Source: Distichodus sexfasciatus (lineage: Eukaryota > Chordata > Actinopteri > Characiformes > Distichodontidae). From it: DNA of 64,000 nucleotides. The stretch's first letter is position 1. The number at the start of each line of letters is the position of its first letter. The notes under the pieces are model-generated. The model was not told the origin of the DNA, made no database searches, and worked only from the letters and a program-made list of their open reading frames with translations. The position numbers were made by a program, and so were the translations under genes. The DNA lies in NCBI GenBank assembly GCA_032718565.1, contig JAVGVS010000827.1, positions 22,116-86,115 of the forward strand, read 5' to 3'. This document shows, piece by piece, positions 12,740 through 24,721 of the stretch.

Positions 12740-13870
12740 AAGTAAAAATACTCGAGTACTGCACTTAAGTATGTTTTTCTTTTCTCATTTTTCTTCCCAA
12801 AAAATATATAGGCTACTTAAGTACAGTACTCAAGTAGCTTTAACTTTAGTAAAACTTTCACCTATTTGGACTGAAAATGCACTTAAGTGCAATATTTAAA
12901 TGTTTTTCCTTAACTATGTTAAAACTCTACTTAAGTATGTTTTTAAATGTCTTGACTTTACACAGAGTATATGTTGTTTTGGTAACTAAATGAGGAATGA
13001 AGAAAAAGTATTTAAGTACTCAAATATTTGTTAAACCAGTACTTAAGTGTGTTTTTCAAGTATCCGTATGTGAGTATATATTGTTTTGGAAAATAAAATA
13101 AAAATGAGAAACAAAAATGCTGTACAATACTAATGAGTTATAACTTAACTATGTTAAAATTGTGCTTAAGTGTGTTTTTAAGTATCCTCACTTTACATAG
13201 AGTATATATTGTTTGGGAAACGAAACAAAAAATGAGAAACGTAAATGTACTTAAGTACAGTACTCGTGTTTTTTATTATGTGTTTCATGTGCTTCAGAGC
13301 ATTTGTCAAAGAAACAAAAACATATTTACGTACAATACTCAAATTATTTTACTTAACTATGTTAAAATTGTACTTAAGCATGTTTTTCAAGCATCTTCAC
13401 TTCACACTGAGTATATATTGTTTTGGTAATGAAATGAACAATGAGCAAAAGTACAGTACTCAAGTATTTTTACTTATGTATGTTAAACCAGTACTTAAGT
13501 GCATTTTTCAAGTATTTTGGAAATGAAACAAAATATGAGAAATTTAAATGTACTTAAGTAAAATACTCGTGAATTTCAGTATGTGAAAACTACTTCAGAG
13601 CAATTTTCAAGTATCTGTTCTTGTTTCTGTAAATGAAGGAAAATATACTTAAGTGCGAGAGTCAAGTAATTAAATTGATACTTAAGTGTGTTTTTCAAGT
13701 ATCTAGGCTATGTTTCTTGAGTATATATTGTTTTGTTAACAAAATTAAAAATGAGAAATGAAATCATACTTAACTACAATACTCAGTGTTCTTACTTAAT
13801 GTGTCATTGTTTTGGCAATGAAATGAGAAATTAAGAAAATCTATTTAAGTACAGTTCTCATGTATTTGTT
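12740..13870. repeat. ~115-bp degenerate tandem repeat (TACTTAAGT / TGAGTATATATTGTTTTGG)
   Basis: At least eight units with the order ACTTAAGTACAGTACTCAAGTA, TTACTTAACTATGTTAAA, TACTTAAGTGTGTTTTTCAA, GAGTATATATTGTTTTGG, AATGAAA. Strongly AT-rich and diverged. Confidence 0.85.
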
Positions 13871-13929
13871 GGACTCCAAATTTACAGTGCAGTCAGCTGC
13901 ATGGTGTGTAGTGTATCGGTATCGTGACT

Positions 13930-14150
13930 CGCGGACGCTGTCGCAGGCTTCGTGGCAGATCAGAGCGCTGCTGATTGGGGGGAGGAGGCCACTTTTGTGC
14001 TTCTTATCGGCAGCTGATAATTAGAGGCGTTAATTAAGGGTGCTGTGGAGATAGGGGAGAGGCTGAACGCTGCCACTGCGGCGCCCCCCGCAGGCGCTCT
14101 GCAGCTCACAACAGCGTCACAGCCGAGACCTTGACTACAACGTTTCCACA
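13930..14150. other. possible conserved non-coding element
   Basis: Unique, GC-moderate sequence holding GCTGATAATTAG and GCGTTAATTAAGG homeodomain-like cores between repeat blocks. Only compositional grounds; no alignment was possible. Confidence 0.2.
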
Positions 14151-14425
14151 TGCCCTAACCTTACGAGAGCTTGGCATGAACAGAGTGTGAATTCTTGCAT
14201 GATTTAATAATTTCGTATTGATGTATCGGTGTATCTAAGTTGCGTTTTTGTGCATCATATCAGCTCATTTCTGTCTGGCAAAATGCATGTATATATATTT
14301 ATTTTCATTATAATATACCATGCAATGTTGCAGCTTGCAAATATTATATGTGACTGAAACTTTAACACGTCTTAAATTTAATCTGTAGCAAAAACTATAT
14401 TTAAAATAAAATTAAGACTAAAAAG

Positions 14426-14861
14426 CAGTTCCTCTAGGATTTTGCAGGCCTTTTTTGAGATTGTTGTGGTGTGATTGTGATGAAAGTTGCAGTGTTTTTA
14501 GGCGTTTTGTTGCGGGAACAAGTCAAAGTTGCGGAAAAATTTGCAATTTTGTCCTTTATGATTCTTTAACAATTAATTAAAATGAAGGGAATAAAACCAC
14601 TTTTATTTTTATTAACTATTTAGTTATTTTTGAAGGTAAATGTGAGGCGTTTTTATCACACACGTTTCCCATGTCTTCTAAACGTAACAAGGAAGTGAGT
14701 TCGCTGACGTATGGCTTAACGTTTTGCGGGAAACGACAATGATTGGTCACAAATTACGGAAAAGTTGCGGTAATTGGTCAAAATTGCACTGTAGTAATGA
14801 ATTCCCAGGAATTGGCTGAACTTGCGTTAATAGTTGTGATCGTGAAATCCTGGAGGGTCTG
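14426..14861. mobile_element. hAT-type MITE, 436 bp
   Basis: Terminal inverted repeats CAGTTCCTCTAGGATTTTGC and CAGACCCTCCAGGATTTCAC (read from the right end). Flanked by a perfect 8-bp duplication CTAAAAAG (14,418-14,425 and 14,862-14,869). 8-bp duplications and CAG ends are typical of hAT elements. No transposase. Confidence 0.85.
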
Positions 14862-15357
14862 CTAAAAAGTAATCAATAGACCAAAATGAAAATGTGCTCA
14901 TTAAAAGGATATCAGGTTTGCCTTGGTACTTTCACATCAAATAAATACATAAATCAGTAGCTAGCTGAAAAATAAAAACAAAATAAGCCATGCATGTCTA
15001 GCATATGCTAGTTGAATAATATAAAGTGCAGTATACGGGATCTCAAAAGGCTAAAGGGACGCAGCGCCGGTCTCACCTGTGACTCAACACAATAATAGTT
15101 TGGGGTAAAAATATTTGAGGATTAAAAAAAACAACATTTGAGGTAAAAATAGTGATTTGACTTTTTTTTTCTCTCCCTGGCACAGCAGCAACAACACACC
15201 CAGACACACTCCAACCAAACACTAGCAAGTGTTGCACACAGCAAGAACAAAGACAGAGAGCCCCCAGGTCTTCACTTCACTCCTCTTTCTTAAATCTCCC
15301 CCTAACACCCACCCCCTACAGGTCAATGGGAAGATAGCACTGTCCACAGATCCTGGA

Positions 15358-15402
15358 GAGAGAGAGAGAGAGCGTGAGAGCGTGAGAGAGAGAGAGAGAG
15401 AG
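15358..15402. repeat. (GA)n microsatellite
   Basis: GAGA run interrupted by CGTGAGAGCGTGA. The 14,870-15,900 interval otherwise shows no gene or clear repeat. Confidence 0.9.
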
Positions 15403-15919
15403 ACACGGCATACACCAAGGCCGTAACTAAAGCAACAGCAGGCCACCATGGCAGAATACGTACAATTGCTCAATACTTCATGTTAATGGTTTCCACATAC
15501 TTAATTTTAAAACATTAAGTTATGCAATTTCAGCTAACTTTGCGTTTTCAGTGTTTAATCAGATATAACATTCATGTAGAATGTGGCGTTAAAGTGGGGA
15601 CTTCTTACAGAGAGCAACACAAAGCTAAAACTAGACTTAAAATAGCATGTTGAAATAATTTGAAAGTCTAGTTTGAGGCTACTTGAAATTTTAAGGCAAA
15701 TTTCAACTTGTTTTTAAGATGCCATTGTAGATGGCAGATTAACTTGAAAACATTTAAAAAGCAGTGTTAAGTTAATTTGGCAGAAAACTGATGTAAAGAA
15801 TTTGTAAGTCTGAAAAGTTGGTTAAAATCATAAAAACTACTGTTTTAAGTTGCAAATGGAAGAAATATTTTAACATATATTAACATGACTAATTGATCAA
15901 AATATTTTTTAAAAAGTGA

Positions 15920-16145
15920 AAGATTATTTGTCATTGTGAACACACCACAGCACAGCACACAGTGCACCACAATCAAATGTGACCTCTGCACTTGGCCCAT
16001 CCATGAAGGAGCAGTGGGCAGCTGACATGGGGATGGTACCTTGCTCATAAGTACCTCACTGGTAACTTTAGCGGTCTGGGATTCGAACCGACGACCTTCT
16101 GATCACAGGGATGAACGACCATTCATCACGCCACCAACTGCCCAG
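15920..16145 (-). mobile_element. SINE-a copy (antisense), complete
   Basis: GATTATTTGTCATTGTGAAC, GTGCACCACAATCAAATGTG, GAGCAGTGGGCAGC, GGTACCTTGCTCATAAGTAC, GGGATTCGAACC (B box, complementary strand) and CGCCACCAACTGCCC. Confidence 0.8.
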
Positions 16146-16504
16146 AGTGTGACGTTTAGTACATGCCTCATACTTCCTTTATGTCTTTCAAAGTTATAAT
16201 AAAAACCAAGTTCCACCCAAAACAAACCAGGTCCGATTACTCACCCCTGTAGCGCTCCCCTAAACATCTTACGCTCCTGTCAGGGAAAGGTCCTTTCAAC
16301 GTGACGTTGATGAGCGTTTTTTTATTATCTTTAACCTCTTGAGATATTCCCAATGTTGTCTTTAAAGGTGCAAACAGGAGCAGATGAATGACAGTGAGAT
16401 GCCCCTGTCAGACAGACAGCACCTTCACCTCTCTCTCCCTGCACTCAGTCAGGACGGGGGGTTACGTAGGGCACGTCAGCCGTCGCTGCTTATATTAATG
16501 CAGC

Positions 16505-17660
16505 TGTGGCAAGAGTAGTGAACGTTTGTACTTAAGTATGAGTACTGTTACAGTTCTGTAAGAATGCACATCTACAGTTAAAATATTTGTGTTAAGTAAA
16601 AGTACAAAGTACTCAACAGAACGAGTAACTTTTTGGCCCTAGATATATATGGAATAAATATTCCGCCTCATTTGTCTAGTCCAATATTTATTTGTTTGTT
16701 TGTTTGACAAGTTTCCATGTGTAAAATAACCTGCTTTGATTATGTGCTTACACAACTGTTTACGCAGTACTTATTAGACACAGATTAATTAAAGATTAAT
16801 TAGGAGTAATTGAACTTTGAAACTACTCTGTAGGTGAAATTATTTGTGAGTAATTTTGTGCATGAAAATAAAAGTAACGGAAGTGACGTGATGTTTGGTG
16901 TGACGTGAATACACGTGCTCTGTTAGCATTCATGATAAAACTAAAAAGTAAAATAAGAATAAAAGTTAAAGTTATGGTTTTATCCTTATTTTTAACTCTA
17001 GTTATTAAATATATAAATATATAATAATGTTAATATAATTTTTATTGTTAGTGCTTGATAAGAAAAAGCCGGTCAAACTTTTGAGTGTTAATTCAAAATA
17101 TAGGCTACTTACTTGTTACCAGTTACTGTTATTTCAAAGTAATTGGTTACATAACAATAATACTGTCTCTGAACTGTGATGAGTTACAAGACTATCAGTT
17201 ACCTTCACCAAAATAAGTGTGGAAGTAGGACATTGTAAAATGTTAAAATGTAGTTTACTGCAGTTCATTCTACATCCAGTGGAGGGCGATGTGGTGCAGC
17301 ATAATGACTGTAGCTATACACGCTGTAGGAAAAACTTTTTAACTCGCTATTAAAGGTCTCGCTGTGTTGATTTTTTTTAAATAAAATTTACAGCAGTTAA
17401 AAATTTACAGCAGTAAATTTTGGGTTAAAAGTGGGTTGTAATGTGCTTTACTGAAAGAATGTATACTGATAATGTATTAGTAATGCCTTACTGCGTAATA
17501 CATTACTGTAACTGTGTTAATTTTGTAACACATTACTCTCAACACTGTTACTCAGTAATAAAATGAATTAATTTGTATTCAAATACAAGAAAATACATAA
17601 AAGTGCCCAAAATATACTTAATTTGTAACTTAGTAATGAATTAATTTGTCACACCCCCAT
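16505..17660. repeat. degenerate AGTAACT / ACTTAAGTA dispersed repeats
   Basis: Several diverged pieces (GTACTTAAGTATGAGTACTG, TTACTTGTTACCAGTTACTG, TAATGCCTTACTGCG) of fish repeats, no coding content. The stretch 17,700-18,240 has a TG run and no recognisable feature. Confidence 0.4.
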
Positions 17661-18249
17661 CTGCTGTGTGACATTTAGCAACACTATTTACAGCTGCTCG
17701 GCAAACGCAGCCAACTACTGCTGGAGTGCAAAACTGCAATGTGTGTGTGTGTGTGTGAGACGCATAAGGGTAATGAGACGTATCAGGACGTTTTGTGTTT
17801 AATTGCGTGTGCGTGTGAGAGTGAGAGAGCCGTGGTTTGGAAGCGGTGTGGTTGTTTGGAATAAATCAGGGTGTAATGTTACGTTTCCCGACGTGATCAT
17901 GCGCGCCGGTGTTAGATTGCTTTTACTCGTTAGAGTAGCTGTTAGTGGGAACGTTGAGCTTCCAAACCCTTATTGAATTCTTCAATTGCCAACCAGTTAA
18001 GAGTCGATGCCACGAGTCTATTCCATAACATGAATCTTTTCGATTCAATTTGAAAAAGAGTTAAGTTCTTAGTGCAAAGAAACAAAACAAAGCTGAAACT
18101 AAATGATACACGAGTGCTCCCTTTTTTGGCTCACAGTGTACAAATAACACTGCGTGAATTGTAAAGCTGCGTTCAGATCAGCTCTTCACGAAAACAAAAA
18201 AGGCACATAGCATATGCATATATAAATAAACTATAAAATATTTAAGTAT

Positions 18250-18605
18250 GTGATTATTTGTCATTGTGAACACACCATAGCACAGCACACAGTGCACCAC
18301 AACCAAATGTGACCTCTGCATTTGACCCGTCTGTGAAGGAGCTGTGGGCATATAACATTGGCAGCACCTGGGGAGCAGTGCTTGAGGAAAGTGCCTTGCT
18401 CATGATACCTTTACCTCAGTGGTACGTTTACCGCTCCTTCGCCTCTCAACGAGGAGGTCCTGGGTTCGAGCCGTGGGGTCTTTCCGTGTGGAGTTTGCAT
18501 GCTCTCCCCGTGTTCGTCTGGGTTGCCTTCAGGTGCTCCGGTTTCTTCCCACAATCCAAAGGCATGCGATATAGGTTAATTCTGTTTTCATTCACTGTCA
18601 TTGTA
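18250..18605 (+). mobile_element. second chimaeric SINE (antisense SINE-a + sense SINE-b)
   Basis: Same arrangement as at 1,955-2,430: the SINE-a tail and body in antisense to about 18,435, then SINE-b (GAGGTCCTGGGTTCGAGCC, GTGTGGAGTTTGCATGCTCT, GATATAGGTTAATT). The junction differs by about 30 bases from the first copy, and the SINE-b 3' part is shorter. Confidence 0.65.
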
Positions 18606-18867
18606 TAATGAGTCTAGATTAATCATAAAAAAGTGAATTTTAACATTTTATAAGTTAAAAGTTGTAAGTTTATAAGTATTTTAGTATCTTAGGTTTCTTT
18701 TGTAGTTTCTAAAATGGTTTTCATTTGCACAGTCTTGGTAACGAGGGCACATTTACTTCTTATAGTGGTGTATATGATAAATAAAGAATATTGAAAACTA
18801 CCTGTGCGAGCATCTCTCTCTCTTCTTAATGATCACCTCTTCACCCCCCGCCCCCTTTTTTTGCAGA

Positions 18868-18995
18868 CCTTCTTCCCATCATTAGGCCGAAACATCTCAG
18901 GACAAATAGCTGCCATTTCCCCCGTTCACCGCCAACACGGCTTTTTCCTGGAGAACTTTCTGCATGATTTACGCTCGGAGGTCTCCAACCGGAAA
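18868..18995 (+). other. unique segment, possible conserved element or exon
   Basis: Lies between TTTTTTTGCAG and AAAG|GTGGCG, so it could be an exon of about 130 nt with an open frame (TFFPSLGRNISGQIAAISPV...). I recognise no protein. A conserved non-coding element is equally likely. Confidence 0.2.
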
Positions 18996-19009
18996 GGTGG
19001 CGAGTCGGT

Positions 19010-19087
19010 AACACACACACACACACACACTCACACACGCACACACACACACACACACACACTCGCGCACACACACACACACACTCA

Positions 19088-19122
<35 letters not shown>

Positions 19123-19125
19123 CCT
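19010..19125. repeat. (CA)n-(CT)n compound microsatellite
   Basis: CA run with TC/GC interruptions, followed by (TC)n and a CCCTCC-rich end. Confidence 0.95.
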
Positions 19126-19489
19126 TCCTCCCTCCCTCTCCCTCCTTTGCGCAAGAGCGCCGTGGCGTAACCCGTAACGCTTGAACCGCGGCCAGTCTGC
19201 TCTTCATTTAATTACTCTCTCATTACTTTGCCGTGTCCCGACCCGGTTCGGTCCGACTGGATTCCACTCAATTGCCCGGGTTAATGGACAGGAGGAAAGC
19301 GCAAAAGCGCCGAGCCCTCTCTCAGCGCTGACGCCGTCCTCCACCTCGCCCCTCGCCCCCCGTCCTGACACCTGGGGACGCGCCGACCGGGAGCTGGCTA
19401 AAAGAGCAGCTCCACGTCAAGCAGGTCAGCTGTAAAAAATAAATAAATAAATAAAACCAGCCACTCTTCACCGTGTTAGTTTCAGTGCT

Positions 19490-20487
19490 GGAGAGTAGCT
19501 AGCTGAAAGTGATGTCCACATTAACGACTTTAAGTAACGAGATTTTTTTTGGTTCCGTGGCAAAAAGCGGCATGAATAGAAAGACGACGATGTTCCACAA
19601 GCAGGGAATTAAATGGCAGAAGCGGTATCTGACGTGCCGTGTAGCGCCTTTTCAGTAGTTTGTTGTTGCGAAGCTGTTTTAAAAGTATTAAAAGTGACGA
19701 TCTGTATCTTCTAGATCTATAAAAATAATGATTTGGCAAAACGCGACATACAAATAAGGTTAACTAGCAGGGAATGAGATGGCAGAAGCTGACGCACTAG
19801 TAGTTTAGTAGTGGTCAGTAGTTCAGCAGTTTATCGTTGCTAAGCTATTTAAAAAAACACATTAAAAGTGACTTTCTATTATGTACATATACAAATATAT
19901 ACAAACGATGTTAATAATAATACATAATATTACTACAAATATTACGTTATTACAAAGTTGGGAATGTTTAACAAGCAGCTGTTCAGAATTGCCATCTGCG
20001 GTATCTGACAGACTACTGCTTTTTTCAGTAGCTTTTTAGCTCCAAAACGCTCAAGCTTTAAATGTAACATATATATATTTTTTAAATTTATAAATAGTGA
20101 TGTGGCAAAGTGCGAAGTTATTATTAAAAAAAAAAAAAAAAAAAACTTTCTCTCTTTACAACGCCAACAACCAAGTCAGTGAGCTGCGAGAAGCCCGTTG
20201 CTCTCCGCTACGTTTAGCAGCTAGCTAGCTAAAATAGTGACGACGCTATTTAATGCACTGTGGCTTGAAAAGTATGAGTTTTTTGTGTTTTTTAACAAAT
20301 ATTGATGTGACAAAATCTGACATTATTACAGAGATGGATATGTTTAAGTGGTAGGCTACTGACAGGCAAAACTGCTGTTTTTAGTAGCAGAGCTAGTTTT
20401 TAAACGGTAAAGCTAGTTTTTAAACGCTGAAGCTTTAAAAGTAACTATATATGTAGTTATTATATTACTGTAAAAATAGTGAAGCTA
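19490..20487. repeat. degenerate GTAGCTTTTAAA / AGCTAGCTA repeat, left block
   Basis: Several diverged ~150-bp units with GCTGTAGCTTTAAAAGTAAC-like, AAATAGTGATGTGGCAAA and AGCAGCTAGCTAGC motifs. The foldback element at 20,494-21,388 is inserted in it; the array resumes at 21,395-21,600. The same family occupies 53.9-56.2 kb. Confidence 0.65.
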
Positions 20488-20493
20488 CTTTTA

Positions 20494-21388
20494 TATGGAA
20501 CTCCAAAGTGTTCAAAAGTATTGTGAAATATATGAGAATTATGTTGTGAAATACAACTCATTATTGTGAAATAATTCTGTTATATACATTTACTTATTAT
20601 TGTGAAATATGATTTCATATTTTTTTTATTTTTCAGAGTCAGTATTATTTCATGATGCTGTTTTTCATCATTTCATGATGCCGTATTTCATCATTTCATG
20701 ATGCCTTATTTCATCATTTCATGAAATTTCTTCGTCTGTCAATCAGTGTCAGTGGGTTGGACCTGCACGCCTATTGGCTCATCCTTTAACATTGATTAGT
20801 TTTCCTGGATACCTGCTCAGCGGACCGCTGTTACAGCCAGCAACAACGTGCTAGGTGAAGAGTCAGGGAGGATGGAGGACTGGCATGAACTTCATTCAGT
20901 TCTGTTTATTTTAGCAGACCAGATAGAGAGGGATAATTTACCCGTAGATACGATTTTGAATCGTTTAGATGAAGTTTTTGAAATGCTTGGGATGATCATT
21001 GCTCTTCAATGATCGATATGTCATGTACAATTCTTACGTCTGAGTAAAGGAGCAACCAATCACACAACTGGCTCCACCTTGTCTCTCTTGATTGGCAGAC
21101 GAAGAAATTTTATGAAATGATGAAATACGGCATCATGAAATGATGAAATACGGCATCAAGACATGATGAAAAACAGCTATGAAATGATGAAATACGGGAT
21201 CATGAAATGATGAAAAACAGCATTATGAAATAATACTGACATTGAAAAATAAAAAATATGAAATCATATAAGTAAATAATAAGTAAATATATATAACAGA
21301 ATGAAATATATTTCACAATAATGAGTTGTATTTCACAATATAATTGTAACATATTTCATAATACTTTTGAACACTTTGGAGTTCCATA
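20494..21388. mobile_element. foldback DNA element with ~250-bp terminal inverted repeats, 895 bp
   Basis: Ends read TATGGAACTCCAAAGTGTTC and its reverse complement, and inverted similarity continues inward ~250 bp on each side, including internal subrepeats TTTCATCATTTCATGATGCC. Flanked by a 6-bp duplication CTTTTA (20,488-20,493, 21,389-21,394). The ~350-bp unique centre carries a 46-codon ORF. No transposase domain recognised, so likely non-autonomous; superfamily uncertain. Confidence 0.85.
20872..21012 (+). CDS. 46-codon ORF inside the foldback element
   Basis: ATG to TGA, protein starts MEDWHELHSVLFILADQI and ends FEMLGMIIALQ. Acidic and Leu/Ile-rich with i/i+3/i+4 hydrophobic spacing (LHSVLFILADQI, TILNRLDEVFEML), so likely two amphipathic helices. 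It fills the unique centre between the inverted repeats and is preceded by a purine-rich GGGAGG. I recognise no family. It might be the residue of a longer transposon gene, or chance. Confidence 0.3.
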   Translation: MEDWHELHSVLFILADQIERDNLPVDTILNRLDEVFEMLGMIIALQ

Positions 21389-21644
21389 CTTTTAAAACCC
21401 CTTGCTTTAAAAGTGACTACATGCCTAGGCTATATATTTTTACAAGCAGTGATGTGCTTTTCACCTTTTACAGCGGCAACACCAAGTCGACCAACTGTGA
21501 GAAACACGCCGCTTCTGTGCTATGTTAGCTAGCTGTAACTAGATTTAAAACGCTGTAGCTTTTGAAGTAAGTAAACAGTTTAAAAGTAGCATCCCCAAGA
21601 CTGCTTAATCAACCAGTTGGAGAGTGGATTTCTTGTTCCTACAT

Positions 21645-21795
21645 TTTGTCACACGCACTGCCTCCCGCGATTGGCAATAGGACCCGGAAGTGGTCGGTCG
21701 CGGTTCAGGAAGTATAAAAGGGGTCATTTTCCCGTGGCGCATCACCCTGTCATTGAGTCTTCCTGCCCACCTTCCGACTCTGCTCGGCTTCAACC
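21645..21795 (+). promoter_or_regulatory. TATA-containing promoter-like segment with splice donor (possible solo-LTR)
   Basis: Begins TGTCACACGCACTGCC, contains an inverted CCAAT (CGATTGGCAA), TATAAAAG at 21,713-21,720, a pyrimidine-rich leader and AACC|GTGAGTACTCC at about 21,797. This order resembles a compact promoter and first exon, or the U3-R part of an LTR. Past it (21,990-22,160) CTAACCAGATCACTG recurs three times. No gene is seen downstream. Confidence 0.35.
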
Positions 21796-22194
21796 GTGAG
21801 TACTCCGGTTATTTGGTTAATCTCCCTGATAGAGTGTGTGTCTGTTAGAACGCGGGTTCTTGTGGGAATCCTTGCTCTGCGCGTCAGAGAGTTCTTATAT
21901 CAACTCGCGTGGAAAACCTGCCTACTCACGCTCTCAGCCGCATTTGGATTAACCATCACGCTATATAGGCTAACGGCTAATGCATAGCAGTCTGTTCTAT
22001 CCTAACCAGATCACTGGCAGACTGTGAGCGTTCGGCATTCGGTTCACATTCTAACCAGATCACTGTCCGAATTGTGAAACAGTCCGATAGCCGCCTAACC
22101 CGGCCGCTTGAAGATTGTGAACCTCTGGCTTTCTTGTCATATCCTAACCAGATCCCTGACACATTTATATTTCTTTCCAGTTTCCAAATATCGA

Positions 22195-23225
22195 TGTAGG
22201 TTCTAGTCTTGTAGTCAAGACCGCCTAAACCAAGACCAGAGGGTATTGAGACCAAGACAAGAACAAGACTAAGACCAAGACAGGCCGAGTCAAGACCAAG
22301 ACAAAGTCAAGACGAGACCAAAAAAAAAAAAGACTCCCTTAACTTTTGTGTGCTGTTGAGGACCGACATGACGGGTACTGACTGGTCCCAAAGTCATCTG
22401 ACAAAACAGCTAACGCCTCCAACAACTGTCTAAAGAATGGGAAACATGGAACTGATTTCAATTATACTTCATTTGGAGATGAAATGGTAACATCAGATTG
22501 AAGATACACAATTATAAACTTGAAACTGCATCATGTCCCATTGTAGTAGTACTAGCCAAATTACACCGTATGATATCGACTTCCCTGAAATGGATTAGGC
22601 CTGTTAAGTCAACACAACGTGATATGCAGATGTTATTTACAAGTCAGTGGTCACAATTATTTAGTCAAACAACACCATTTTAAGTAAAATACTGTAATCA
22701 AACAATATAAAGCCGTGCGCACACGTCACATGAATCAAATGCAAACTACAAATACTACATACCAATACAAACTGCACATCAAATTGTGTATTAATAAGAA
22801 TAAGGACAAGTGCTTAAAAGATTCTGACATCTTGGTGTCTGCAGTGGCATGTGATTACAACACACTGCCAATGATATCAAGCCTGTTGTTCAGTAAGACA
22901 AGAACAATAGAACACAGACATTAACGACAAATAACAGATTGAAAAACTAATACAGTTAGATGAAATACTTAAAAATAGAGAGAGAGAGAGAGAGAGAACG
23001 AGAGCATCACTGTTAATAGATACTGGATCATGGATACTTTTGGCTCCAAATCTCCCGACCACTATGTTGATCTGAGACAGCAAGACCAAGACAGCGAGAC
23101 CAAGACAAGACCGAGGGATCCGAGACCAAGACAAGACCAAGACCAAAGACCGTCGAGACTGTGACAAGACCAAGACCACGTAAAAGTGGTCTTAAGACCA
23201 GTCTTGAGACATCCAACTCTAGTAG
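22195..23225. repeat. AAGACCAAGACAAGACC-rich dispersed repeat with internal unique DNA
   Basis: GTCTTGTAGTCAAGACCGCC and repeated AGACCAAGACAAGACC at 22,210-22,340 and again at 23,080-23,215, ending CTTAAGACCAGTCTTGAGAC. The ~700 bp between look unique apart from a short (GA)n run at 22,978-22,997. Probably one nested or split element. Confidence 0.5.
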
Positions 23226-23970
23226 ATTCTCATTCGCCTAGTTCTAGAGTTCTTGAATCAAAGTAAACCATATTTCTTTTAGGTTCACCTCTCATCCACA
23301 AGGCTCCTGAACAAATTCTGAACAAAACAGTGATGGTTCAAGTGGAAGGGGTTTAACAATACATCAATCTTCATAGAGTCTATGGTCAGCGAGCCCAGAG
23401 CTTCATACATATGTCACTCGATACTGAACAGGTCTATTTTTATTAAAAGAAAAGATCGTTTACCATTTACGTATCTGGTTGAGCTCAGGTGTAAAAATAT
23501 TACATATTATAGTTACTTTTTGTGCTTTGATAACACTGGAAGTGATGGTTTTAAATCAGCATGATGTATCATATTGATCTTGTTCCTGAAGTTAATCTAA
23601 TCGAAATTGTATCGTTGCAGACTGTGTGACATCGTCAGGCGTCGCATCATTGTTCACTGAATCGATATAATATCGTAACATTGTGATGAAACGTGTGATT
23701 GTAGACCTCTACCTGGAACTTGATATTCTGTAGGTTTTTCAGTCCTGAAATGTCTTCAGGAACCTAAAAAGTAGTCCAATTTTCTTCAGTTCCACCACTC
23801 AAGACCACCACGTCCTGAGCAACTGAGAACCTACACAGGCATTCGGCAAATGGAAAAATAAATTAATCTCTAACGCCATACTTTGGACCCGGCGTGTTTA
23901 TTTCTCTTCGCCAGGCCTGGCAGGCGGGCATTACGCATGCAGAGCGCCGTGTGGCGCGTCAGTCGCATTG

Positions 23971-24102
23971 ATGGCGTGCCAGGCCCTGCTGGACGACTGG
24001 AGCAAGCGGCTGCTGGACGCCTTCCACCCAGCGCCGGACGCTTTCCGCCTTCAAAGCAGCTCCGGAATTCGTCTTCAAAAGGAGAGCATCGTAAGCGATT
24101 AA
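23971..24102 (+). CDS. unrecognised 43-codon ORF in GC-rich single-copy DNA
   Basis: ATG at 23,971; protein begins MACQALLDDWSKRLLDAFHP and contains RLQSSSGIRLQKESI, then a donor-like ATC|GTAAGC before the stop. Could be a short first coding exon. GC-rich sequence opens frames by chance and I know no matching family. Confidence 0.15.
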   Translation: MACQALLDDWSKRLLDAFHPAPDAFRLQSSSGIRLQKESIVSD

Positions 24103-24721
24103 GCAGCGTAACGATTACGACTTTGTTCTCGCTTCGAGGATTCGTGCCAACTCGGAGACGAGGCTCGGACTCGAAGTTTATGTCTGACTAGAAGGGAATT
24201 GAGAGAAGCGAGACGTAAAGCCGTGCGACGCGCGTTGACTCTCTTCACGTCCCCTTTTGACTGGATTAAAAAAACACCCAAAATTTACCGTATGAGAGTT
24301 TATGCACCATTATAATAATTTCAAATAGGAATAATGCACATACATGAGACACATAATCGATGAGAGATGTGAAGTTGCATATTGATGTCTCATATTGATC
24401 GCCAGCTCCTGAATTTAATCGAATTGAAATTGTATTGTTGCAGACTTTGTGATATCGGCAGGCGTCGCGTCTCTGTTTGTTGAAACTTGTGATTTTATCT
24501 GTTGACTCTATACAGTATTTTATCATGATAAAGCTACGATTTACACCCTCATGCAGACGGATCGGCTCGAATAAAAAAACTAAATTTTCGTCAGTGTGCA
24601 AAAAATGAGAGTTCCTAAAGCACAAAAGAGGGTTTCTGTCAGACAGGCAGACTGCTGTATGGGGGGGGACGCATATATTAGGATGCACTTAAGATATGCT
24701 CACTCAGCACTGCTGCAGTAA

